Below, piece by piece: positions 1 through 5,315 of a stretch of 5,397 nt of DNA. The stretch lies in the NCBI RefSeq assembly GCF_934372025.1, contig NZ_CAKROJ010000100.1:1-5397 (forward strand), given 5' to 3'. The notes under the pieces were generated by a model that worked only from the letters and a program-made list of their open reading frames with translations, did no database searches and was not told the origin of the DNA. The translations under genes were made by a program, and so were the position numbers. Within the stretch, counting starts at the first letter, position 1, and each line of letters opens with the position of its first letter. The DNA is from an uncultured Blautia sp. (GTDB taxonomy: Bacteria > Bacillota > Clostridia > Lachnospirales > Lachnospiraceae).

Positions 1-28
1 GCCCCTTTCTTTGCGTATTTCTCGCATA

Positions 29-72
29 AAAATAGATGTATAAGATTTGATTTTCTCTTATACATCTATTTT
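29..72 (-). terminator. Rho-independent terminator after the LysR gene (possibly bidirectional)
   Basis: A perfect 17-bp inverted repeat (29-45 pairing with 56-72) encloses a 10-base loop. Read on the - strand it lies about 46 bases past the LysR stop codon, and the 3' arm runs into five T residues (28-32 on the + strand are A). On the + strand the 3' arm ends in TTTT, so it could also stop transcription entering from the left. The stem is AT-rich, which is weaker than a GC-rich one, but its length and perfection argue for function. It closes the leftward operon. Confidence 0.75.
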
Positions 73-118
73 ATACCCGCTTATTTTATTATGTCTAATG
101 CTTATATTGAATTCTCTT

Positions 119-997
119 CTATGCCTGAAAAGCATTTATTTCTTCTATCATTTTACCGACTGCCAGAGAATATGGGATATTTCGTCTCCAGGCAATCACA
201 GTACTTGTCGTGATTTCGGGAAAAATTTTTCGTTGTACAAGAATGTCCTTTCTCCAATACTTTGCAGCACCTTCGATTGATATCGGATATCCCAGTCCAT
301 TTGCCGCCATAACTCCGGCATTGGTTCCAAGATTACTTGTAAAAGCAATCTGCAGTTTCGAAAAGTCTTTTCCAAACCAATTGGCAAGTTCACTTTGAAC
401 ATTCACTCTTTCCGGCAGGATCAATGGTTTTCCAATGAGATCTTCCTTTTTTATAAACTCCTTTTCAGCCAGTGGATCGTCCGGCCGCATTCCAACACAC
501 CAGTGATCACAATCCGTAATCCGGATATAATCCAACCCTTCGGTGTCCACCGGCTCCAGAAATAATGCAATGTCTACAAGTCCTTTGTTCATCATCTCAT
601 ACACTGCATCTGCTGTTGCAGTATGCAATACAATCTGAACCAGCGGATATTTTTCTTTATATGTTTTACATATCTTCGCCAATGTCTCCACTGCTGCAAA
701 TTCACCGCATCCAATGGTTATCGTGCCCTCTACAACCTCTTCTTTTCCTTTCAGTTCCTCAAGCGTCCTTTCCTCAAGATTAAGAATCTCCAGGGCACGC
801 CTTTTTAATAAAATTCCCTCATCAGTAAGCGAAATTTTCTTCCCGCTTCGAATAAATAATTTTACTCCAAGCTCCTCTTCAAATGCCGCCAGCTGTCTGG
901 ATAACGTTGGCTGGGTAATATGCAATTGTTCTGCTGCTTTTGTAAAGCTTTGTTCTTTTGCTACTGTTAGAAAATAACGTAATAGTCTTAATTCCAT
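119..997 (-). CDS. LysR-family transcriptional regulator
   Basis: This 292-residue protein has the length and layout of a LysR-type regulator. An N-terminal winged helix-turn-helix lies at about residues 1-60, with the hallmark stretch SFTKAAEQLHITQPTLSRQL (17-36) and the following LGVKLFIR and LTDEG segments. A linker helix (about 60-88) leads to a periplasmic-binding-protein-like effector domain (about 90-290) starting GTITIGCGE. The family binds DNA as dimers or tetramers and responds to a small-molecule ligand, usually controlling a nearby or divergent gene. The ligand cannot be read from the sequence. The gene is last in a leftward run, starting 15 bases after the stop of the SprT-like gene, with a modest AGAAAG ribosome binding site and no obvious promoter of its own. 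It therefore probably shares a transcript with the flavodoxin and SprT-like genes. The family call is secure; the regulon is unknown. Confidence 0.95.
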   Translation of the reverse strand: MELRLLRYFLTVAKEQSFTKAAEQLHITQPTLSRQLAAFEEELGVKLFIRSGKKISLTDEGILLKRRALEILNLEERTLEELKGKEEVVEGTITIGCGEFAAVETLAKICKTYKEKYPLVQIVLHTATADAVYEMMNKGLVDIALFLEPVDTEGLDYIRITDCDHWCVGMRPDDPLAEKEFIKKEDLIGKPLILPERVNVQSELANWFGKDFSKLQIAFTSNLGTNAGVMAANGLGYPISIEGAAKYWRKDILVQRKIFPEITTSTVIAWRRNIPYSLAVGKMIEEINAFQA

Positions 998-1012
998 ATT
1001 TTTATCTTTCTG

Positions 1013-1726
1013 TTACCATTTCCCTTTTTTGTATTTTGTCTGAAGAAGCCATTTCTGATCTATCATTTTCAGTTCTTCTCCGAAACGAATATGAAGAATC
1101 ACAGATCCTAGTTGTTGCTCTATTTTTTCTATGATTCCTTCACCAAATTTCGGATGATTGACGCTTTCCCCTTTTTTATATTTTAAAATCACATTCTGTG
1201 TTCTTCTGTATTCCTGCTCTCTTCGGTGCTGGTCCCGTATGGTAACAGTTTTGTCATGAATCGGATTCCTGAGAGTTTTTTCATAATTATGATTCATCAG
1301 TGCCTCTCCCGCTTTGTAATAGGGCGTTGGTGCCGCACCTACCAACGAGCAGCAGTATTTCCATGCACTCCCGTGAATCCCAGGCTGCCACTGGTACTGT
1401 TTAGGAATAAGCATATTGTATCGCATATAATGCGCGTATTCATGTTTGTAAAGATCCATTCTGTCTTCTTTGCTAAGCGGATTCTTTACGGCATATCCTA
1501 TAAAAAACAGAGAAAAATGAAAATGTTCTTTCTGTCCGTGTCCCTTTTGATTATAAGACCCCAATGAGTCCGTATCAAACCCAAAAGTAATCGGCACTTT
1601 TGCTCCCTGAAGATGAAATTTCTTATCTAATTCTCTGTACAACGCCCGAATCTGTGCAATAAGAATCGGTGTTTCTTTCTCGAGTATTGCACGAAGGCCT
1701 TCATAATTATTGTAATCTGTCTGCAT
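1013..1726 (-). CDS. SprT-like zinc metallopeptidase with C-terminal Tudor-like domain
   Basis: This 237-residue protein carries a zinc-protease motif HEYAH (H95, E96, H99) followed by GIHGSAWKYCC, where H118 is the likely third zinc ligand. That HExxH plus H-G-x-x-W arrangement is characteristic of SprT/Spartan-like domains, which in eukaryotes cleave DNA-protein crosslinks; the bacterial role is poorly known. After a charged, basic linker (about 150-182), residues 183-230 (start YKKGESVNHPKFGEG, later VILHIRFG) resemble the small Tudor-like beta-barrel at the C-terminus of PcrA/UvrD helicases, which binds RNA polymerase. There is no signal peptide, so it is cytoplasmic. The start codon overlaps the flavodoxin stop codon (TAATG), indicating translational coupling; a moderate CAGGAA sequence precedes it. 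The four-cysteine zinc ribbon of full SprT is absent. The protease-fold call is fairly firm; the substrate and the link to redox stress are inference. Confidence 0.82.
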   Translation of the reverse strand: MQTDYNNYEGLRAILEKETPILIAQIRALYRELDKKFHLQGAKVPITFGFDTDSLGSYNQKGHGQKEHFHFSLFFIGYAVKNPLSKEDRMDLYKHEYAHYMRYNMLIPKQYQWQPGIHGSAWKYCCSLVGAAPTPYYKAGEALMNHNYEKTLRNPIHDKTVTIRDQHRREQEYRRTQNVILKYKKGESVNHPKFGEGIIEKIEQQLGSVILHIRFGEELKMIDQKWLLQTKYKKGKW

Positions 1727-2202
1727 TATTTCACATTCCTGCCCAGTGTTTTTATTTCTTCTTTATTTTCGTATAAGTCTTTTACAAATTCCACTGCATT
1801 TTGAATATCTTTATCATCCGGATGTCCTTTTGCGATACCTCCGACCAGTTTGAACGGACCAAATGTATCGTATCCTTTGCATCCAAATTTTCCCACTACA
1901 CTGGCATGTTTTTTATCCAAAATCTGCTCTATGGATTTATAATTCGCACTTCCACCATAAGTACAGATCAGGAATACCTTTTTGTCATCTGGTAAATTCT
2001 TTTCCGCAAATTTCAATATCGACTGATGAAACTTTGAAAAATAGATTCCTGATGCAAACCCGATCATATCATAACTGCTCAGATCTGCATCTGACTGTTT
2101 TACTGCATCAATCAAATCGACCTGACACTCTTCTGCTATGCTTTTTACCAGTTTTTCTGTATTTCCATGATGCACAGATGCATATACGATTGCTTTTCTC
2201 AT
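1726..2202 (-). CDS. Flavodoxin-domain protein (FMN electron carrier)
   Basis: This 158-residue protein has the size of a short-chain flavodoxin. The N-terminal strand RKAIVYASV leads into the FMN-phosphate loop SVHHGNT (residues 9-15, the S/T-x-x-x-G-N-T pattern). The second flavin loop is ASGIYFSKFHQS (50-61) and the third is TYGGSANY (81-88). A C-terminal segment with GYDTFGPFKLVGG and KGHPDD is typical of clostridial flavodoxin-family proteins. Such proteins carry one or two electrons at low potential and can replace ferredoxin; some relatives act as flavin-dependent oxidoreductases instead. The ATG is preceded by AAAGGG with a 7-base spacer. It lies 41 bases after the HcpR-like gene and has its own strong-looking promoter. 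The neighbourhood suggests it may feed electrons to Hcp or help in NO or oxygen stress, but that is inference. The flavodoxin fold is confident; the exact partner is not known. Confidence 0.9.
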   Translation of the reverse strand: MRKAIVYASVHHGNTEKLVKSIAEECQVDLIDAVKQSDADLSSYDMIGFASGIYFSKFHQSILKFAEKNLPDDKKVFLICTYGGSANYKSIEQILDKKHASVVGKFGCKGYDTFGPFKLVGGIAKGHPDDKDIQNAVEFVKDLYENKEEIKTLGRNVK

Positions 2203-2234
2203 ATTTATACCCTTTCTGTCAGCTCAACAATAGA

Positions 2235-2262
2235 ATTATACCATCATTTGTTAGCTTGTAAA
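2235..2262 (-). promoter_or_regulatory. Sigma-A promoter for the flavodoxin operon
   Basis: On the - strand, TTTACA (2257-2262, five of six matches to TTGACA) is separated by 16 bases from a perfect TATAAT (2235-2240). The -35 box lies inside the last codons of the regulator gene and the -10 box just beyond its TGA stop (2244-2246). Transcription would begin near 2228, giving a leader of about 25 bases before the flavodoxin ATG. This would let the flavodoxin, SprT-like and LysR genes be expressed apart from the upstream regulator, although read-through remains possible because no terminator separates them. Confidence 0.65.
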
Positions 2263-2936
2263 TCTGTTTCATTACAGGCAATCAACTCAAAATGATTTCG
2301 ATTTGTTTTTATAAAGCCTTCTTTTTGTAACTTTGATATCTCTGTAGACATGGCTGCACGATCAATACAAAGATAATCCGCCAGCTGCTGCCGGTCAAAG
2401 GGAATGTCAAAAGATAACGACGAATGTCTGATGGATTCTGCCGACAAATATGACAATAGTTTATCCCTTGTCGTTCGCTTGCCAACATGTGTAATCTTAT
2501 CGTTTAGGATCAGTATCTTATTTGCCAGAACACTGACCAGGTTACGAATCAACTTCTGATGATGCTCGCATGCAGTTTGACAAGTAACTAAAAGCCTTTG
2601 GACATTTAAGAAAATAATCTCACAATCTTCATCTGCTGCCACACTGATATTCAGAACAGCTCCCGGACTTGCTGCATACGGCTCGCCAAAGAAATCACCA
2701 GCATGACATTTCGACAGAATATTCCGATGTCCCCAAAGATCTTCCTGCATTACAAGAACACAGCCCGACACCACAAGTCCCATTACCTCAGTAGAATCTC
2801 CTGCTCTGAAAATATATGAATCTCGTTCTTTTGAAATTACTGTTGCATTTACACAATGCAAGATGGATAATATCTCGTTATCGGTAAGACCTTTAAAAAA
2901 TGGACTGTTTCTTAGAATGGGTAAATATTTTTCCAA
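2244..2936 (-). CDS. hcpR: Crp/Fnr-family regulator, HcpR-like
   Basis: This 230-residue protein has the two domains of the Crp/Fnr family. The N-terminal cyclic-nucleotide-binding-like beta-barrel (about 10-125) contains SYIFRAGD and AGDFFGEPYA, followed by a long dimerisation helix (about 125-150). The C-terminal winged helix (about 155-222) carries DRQQLADYLC and the recognition helix IDRAAMSTEISKLQKEG. The arginine that contacts cAMP phosphate in Crp is not evident after FGE, so it probably does not bind cAMP. It also lacks Fnr's N-terminal cysteine cluster, though eight cysteines are scattered through it. Known HcpR proteins activate hcp in response to nitrite or NO, and some bind haem. 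Divergent placement against ferredoxin-hcp supports that role. The start is a TTG with AGGAGG at 2944-2949 and a 7-base spacer; it yields the expected MEKYLPIL N-terminus. The family is certain; HcpR assignment rests mainly on context. Confidence 0.88.
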   Translation of the reverse strand: MEKYLPILRNSPFFKGLTDNEILSILHCVNATVISKERDSYIFRAGDSTEVMGLVVSGCVLVMQEDLWGHRNILSKCHAGDFFGEPYAASPGAVLNISVAADEDCEIIFLNVQRLLVTCQTACEHHQKLIRNLVSVLANKILILNDKITHVGKRTTRDKLLSYLSAESIRHSSLSFDIPFDRQQLADYLCIDRAAMSTEISKLQKEGFIKTNRNHFELIACNETDLQANK

Positions 2937-2943
2937 AATCGTT

Positions 2944-2949
2944 CCTCCT
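2944..2949 (-). promoter_or_regulatory. Ribosome binding site deciding the TTG start of the regulator
   Basis: AGGAGG on the - strand lies 7 bases before the TTG at 2934-2936. No in-frame ATG lies nearby, and the resulting N-terminus matches the usual beginning of clostridial Crp/Fnr regulators, so TTG is taken as the start. Confidence 0.8.
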
Positions 2950-2964
2950 GTTGGAAATCAAACA
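2949..2964. promoter_or_regulatory. Candidate operator for the HcpR-like regulator
   Basis: TGTTGGAAATCAAACA is an imperfect 16-bp inverted repeat with six of eight paired positions complementary (TGTT...AACA outer arms plus GA...TC inner). Its half-site spacing matches the Crp-type layout TGTGA-N6-TCACA. The centre, between 2956 and 2957, is 41.5 bases upstream of the start predicted from the TATAAT at 2986-2991. That is the classic class II activator position for Crp/Fnr proteins. It sits directly against the ribosome binding site of the regulator gene. The repeat is seen; the binding is inferred. Confidence 0.45.
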
Positions 2965-2991
2965 TACAAGTTGTATTTATCATACTATAAT
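2963..2991 (+). promoter_or_regulatory. Promoter of the ferredoxin-hcp operon, perfect -10 and poor -35
   Basis: A perfect TATAAT lies at 2986-2991. Seventeen bases upstream, the -35 position (2963-2968) reads CATACA, matching TTGACA only in its last three bases. A good -10 with a poor -35 is typical of promoters that need an activator, in line with the candidate operator centred at -41.5. The start of transcription should be near 2998, leaving a leader of about 37 bases. Confidence 0.6.
2964..2976. promoter_or_regulatory. Perfect 13-bp palindrome, possible second operator
   Basis: ATACAA-G-TTGTAT is a perfect inverted repeat of 6-bp arms around one central base. It sits between the -35 region and the -10 box of the rightward promoter. 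Binding there would more likely block than help the rightward promoter. It also lies just past a possible -10 box of the leftward regulator promoter, so it could serve autorepression. In AT-rich DNA a palindrome of this size can arise by chance, so the call is tentative. Confidence 0.3.
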
Positions 2992-3005
2992 TCTAACCGA
3001 AACAA
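2979..3005 (-). promoter_or_regulatory. Weak candidate promoter for the HcpR-like regulator
   Basis: On the - strand TATGAT (2979-2984) could be a -10 box, with TTGTTT (3000-3005) 15 bases upstream as a poor -35. It overlaps the rightward -10 box on the opposite strand, so polymerases starting in the two directions would compete. Transcripts would carry both inverted repeats in their leader. This is a weak match and only one of several AT-rich options. Confidence 0.25.
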
Positions 3006-3023
3006 AAGTTAAATACTATTGGC

Positions 3024-3028
3024 GGAGG
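3024..3028 (+). promoter_or_regulatory. Ribosome binding site deciding the ferredoxin start
   Basis: GGAGG lies 6 bases before the ATG at 3035. The frame stays open upstream to an ATG at 2900, but that stretch is antisense to the regulator, spans the promoter and has no ferredoxin-like sequence. The start at 3035 places the first cluster motif near the N-terminus, as is normal. Confidence 0.85.
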
Positions 3029-3034
3029 ATAAAA

Positions 3035-3631
3035 ATGATAAGAAAGATTATCAGGATTGATAAAGACAAATGCAACGGCTGCGGTGCCTGTGTAGATGCC
3101 TGTCACGAAGGTGCCATTGATATCATTAACGGAAAAGCAGAATTGATGAGAGAACATTTCTGTGACGGACTGGGCGATTGTCTCCCGGAATGTCCCACAG
3201 GTGCCATTTCTTTTGAAGAAAGAGAAGCCCCTGAATATGATGAAGAAGCCGTAAAAGAAGCACAGAAAAAAACACTTCAGAACTGGCCGGTACAGATTAA
3301 GCTGGCTCCAGTCAGTGCACCATATTTTAACGGTGCCAGGCTTTTAATCACAGCCGATTGTACTGCTTACGCTTATGCCAGCTTTCATCAGGATTTTATT
3401 CGAAATAAGGTAACACTAATTGGTTGTCCAAAGTTAGATCAGGTGGATTATAGTGAAAAACTGACTACAATAATAAAAAGCAACAACATTCAAAGTGTGA
3501 CAATTGTAAGAATGGAAGTTCCATGCTGTGGTGGTCTGGAAATGGCAGCAAAAAAAGCTCTTCAAAATAGTGGAAAATTCTTACCATGGCAGGTTACAAC
3601 GATAAGTATTGATGGGAACATTATAGAATAA
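3035..3631 (+). CDS. Iron-sulfur ferredoxin-like protein partnered with Hcp
   Basis: This 198-residue cytoplasmic protein begins with a ferredoxin module (residues 1-60). The first cluster motif is complete: C13, C16, C19 and C23 (C-x2-C-x2-C-x3-C). The second has only C43, C49 and C53-P; the position of the usual second cysteine is L46, within CDGLGDCLPECP. It could therefore hold a three-iron cluster, or use another ligand such as D44. After an acidic linker (61-80), a domain of about 110 residues carries further cysteines at C109, C131 (LIGCPKLD) and C164-C165 (VPCCGG), possibly another metal or redox site. The gene precedes hcp by 13 bases, and its stop codon touches the hcp ribosome binding site, so the two are surely cotranscribed. 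It most likely delivers electrons to Hcp, filling the place of Hcr in enterobacteria. Similar ferredoxin genes beside hcp have been described in sulfate reducers (frdX). The donor role is inferred from context. Confidence 0.9.
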   Translation: MIRKIIRIDKDKCNGCGACVDACHEGAIDIINGKAELMREHFCDGLGDCLPECPTGAISFEEREAPEYDEEAVKEAQKKTLQNWPVQIKLAPVSAPYFNGARLLITADCTAYAYASFHQDFIRNKVTLIGCPKLDQVDYSEKLTTIIKSNNIQSVTIVRMEVPCCGGLEMAAKKALQNSGKFLPWQVTTISIDGNIIE

Positions 3632-3644
3632 AGGAGGATACACA

Positions 3645-5243
3645 ATGGATAAAAAAATGTTTTGTTTTCAATGTGAACAGACAGTGGGATGTACCGGCTG
3701 CACAGGAAATGCCGGTGTCTGTGGAAAAAAGGCGGATACAGCTAAATTACAGGATGAACTGACAGGTGCGTTGATTGGTCTTGCAAGAGCTGTCGATGGC
3801 GCAGAAACTATTTCTCAAAGTACCGGACAGGTCATAATCGAAGGGCTGTTTACTACAGTTACAAATGTAAGTTTTGATGATGCAGCAATCAAAAATATGA
3901 TACAAAAAGTCAGAGCTGAAAAAGAAAGACTGGTCCCTGACTGCGGCAAATGTCAGTCACCATGCGGTAAAACAGATGAATACGATATGCAGCAGCTGTG
4001 GGATGCTGACGAAGATATCCGTTCTTTGAAATCTCTCATTCTTTTCGGGATTCGCGGGATGGCAGCTTATGCCTATCATGCAAATGTTCTGAATTATGAA
4101 GATGCCGAAGTAAATCATTTCTTCTGCGAAGCATTATTTAAGATTGGTTATGAGGAAAGTGTGGAGACACTGCTTCCTACTGTACTGAAAGTGGGAGAAA
4201 TCAACTTAAAGTGCATGGCACTTCTTGATAAGGCAAATACAGAAACCTATGGAACGCCAGAACCAACCGATGTTACACTTACGATAGAAAAAGGTCCTTT
4301 TATTGTTGTAACCGGCCATGATCTGAGAGATCTGCAGCTTTTGCTCGAACAGACAGAGGGGAAAGGAATCAACATCTATACACACGGTGAAATGCTCCCG
4401 GCCCATGCCTATCCATCTTTAAAAAAATTCTCTCACTTAAAAGGGAATTTTGGAACTGCATGGCAGAATCAGCAGAAAGAGTTTGATCACCTTCCGGCCC
4501 CGATTCTTTACACTACCAACTGTCTGATGCCGCCAAAAAACAGTTACGCTGACAGAGTATTTACAACTGAAGTCGTTGCTTTCCCAGGCACTGTTCATAT
4601 CGATGAAAAGAAAGATTTCACACCGGTCATTGAAAAAGCGCTGGAACTGGGTGGTTACAAAGAAAATCAGGTGTTTTCTGGTATCAACGGCGGAACAAAA
4701 GTGACAACCGGTTTTGGTCATGCAGCTATCCTGTCCCATGCAGGAACTGTAGTAGACGCCGTAAAATCAGGCGCAATCCGTCATTTCTTCCTGGTTGCCG
4801 GATGTGATGGTGCTAAGCCAGGTCGAAACTATTACACAGAATTTGTGAAACAGACACCTTCTGACAGTATCATCCTCACCCTGGCATGTGGCAAATTCCG
4901 TTTCAATGATCTCGATCTGGGAGAAATCGGCGGGCTGCCACGACTGATGGATATGGGGCAATGTAACGATGCTTATGGTGCAATCCAGGTTGCCGTAGCA
5001 CTTGCAGATGCATTTGGATGTTCCGTTAATGAACTTCCACTTTCCTTTGTTCTCTCCTGGTACGAACAGAAGGCTGTCTGTATCCTGCTGACACTTTTAC
5101 ACCTGGGTATCAAAAACATCCGTCTTGGCCCTTCTCTTCCGGCGTTCCTGTCTCCAAATATTCTGAACTATCTGGGGGAAAATTATGGCATTGCCCCTGT
5201 CACCACACCGGAAGAAGATATCAAGGCACTGATGAACCAGTAA
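3645..5243 (+). CDS. hcp: Hybrid-cluster protein Hcp (NO / hydroxylamine reductase)
   Basis: This 532-residue protein is a full-length hybrid-cluster (prismane) protein; the Desulfovibrio enzyme is about 550. Near the N-terminus C7, C10, C19 and C26 can bind the ordinary cubane cluster, with an extra C16. A middle motif CGKCQSPCGKT (C100, C103, C107) is usual in the family. All eight expected ligands of the hybrid iron-sulfur-oxygen cluster are present: H225, E249, C293, C387, C415, C440, E474 and K476. Their spacings match Desulfovibrio Hcp almost exactly, with one residue fewer between C440 and E474. The enzyme reduces NO to nitrous oxide at low concentrations and hydroxylamine to ammonia in vitro; it protects anaerobes against nitrosative stress and is implicated in protein S-nitrosylation in E. 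coli. AAGGAGG lies 7 bases before the ATG. No NADH-dependent Hcr is nearby, so electrons probably come from the adjoining ferredoxin-like protein. The identification is very secure. Confidence 0.98.
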   Translation: MDKKMFCFQCEQTVGCTGCTGNAGVCGKKADTAKLQDELTGALIGLARAVDGAETISQSTGQVIIEGLFTTVTNVSFDDAAIKNMIQKVRAEKERLVPDCGKCQSPCGKTDEYDMQQLWDADEDIRSLKSLILFGIRGMAAYAYHANVLNYEDAEVNHFFCEALFKIGYEESVETLLPTVLKVGEINLKCMALLDKANTETYGTPEPTDVTLTIEKGPFIVVTGHDLRDLQLLLEQTEGKGINIYTHGEMLPAHAYPSLKKFSHLKGNFGTAWQNQQKEFDHLPAPILYTTNCLMPPKNSYADRVFTTEVVAFPGTVHIDEKKDFTPVIEKALELGGYKENQVFSGINGGTKVTTGFGHAAILSHAGTVVDAVKSGAIRHFFLVAGCDGAKPGRNYYTEFVKQTPSDSIILTLACGKFRFNDLDLGEIGGLPRLMDMGQCNDAYGAIQVAVALADAFGCSVNELPLSFVLSWYEQKAVCILLTLLHLGIKNIRLGPSLPAFLSPNILNYLGENYGIAPVTTPEEDIKALMNQ

Positions 5244-5274
5244 AATAAATTTTTCAAAATCTTCGCAAATTGAC

Positions 5275-5315
5275 AAAGCCGATGCAGGATTCAAAAAGTT
5301 CCGCATCGGCTTTTT
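5275..5315 (+). terminator. Rho-independent terminator of the ferredoxin-hcp operon
   Basis: AAAGCCGATGC (5275-5285) pairs perfectly with GCATCGGCTTT (5303-5313), with three more inner pairs (one G-T) after a single mismatch. A run of five T residues (5311-5315) overlaps the end of the stem. It begins about 31 bases past the hcp stop. On the - strand only three T residues follow the stem, so it works best for the rightward transcript. Confidence 0.9.

Noticed and set aside
1..10. AGAAAGGGGC on the - strand at the left edge, resembling a ribosome binding site
   Set aside because: It could precede a leftward gene starting just outside the window, but no start codon is visible and a terminator lies directly upstream, so it cannot be judged here.
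1226..1567. 113-codon open frame on the + strand
   Set aside because: It is antisense to the SprT-like gene, covering the region of the zinc motif; no ribosome binding site or recognisable domain.
1863..2261. 132-codon open frame on the + strand
   Set aside because: It lies antisense to the flavodoxin gene, whose protein is clearly recognisable, and its own translation shows no family features.
2257..2276. TGTAA-N10-TTACA inverted repeat overlapping the flavodoxin -35 box, considered as a regulator binding site
   Set aside because: The arms are only 5 bp, the spacing differs from the hcp operator candidate, and it lies in coding sequence; chance is the simpler explanation.
2900..3034. N-terminal extension of the ferredoxin frame, starting at an ATG at 2900
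   Set aside because: It overlaps the regulator gene on the other strand and the promoter region, shows no family likeness, and the ATG at 3035 has a strong GGAGG at proper spacing.
3663..3725. Extra cysteine (C16) in the N-terminal cluster motif of Hcp as a novel feature
   Set aside because: The cluster can be bound by C7, C10, C19 and C26 without it, and extra cysteines here are, as far as I recall, common in clostridial Hcp proteins.
4437..4739. 100-codon open frame on the - strand
   Set aside because: It lies wholly inside hcp, in a region where hybrid-cluster ligands are conserved on the other strand.
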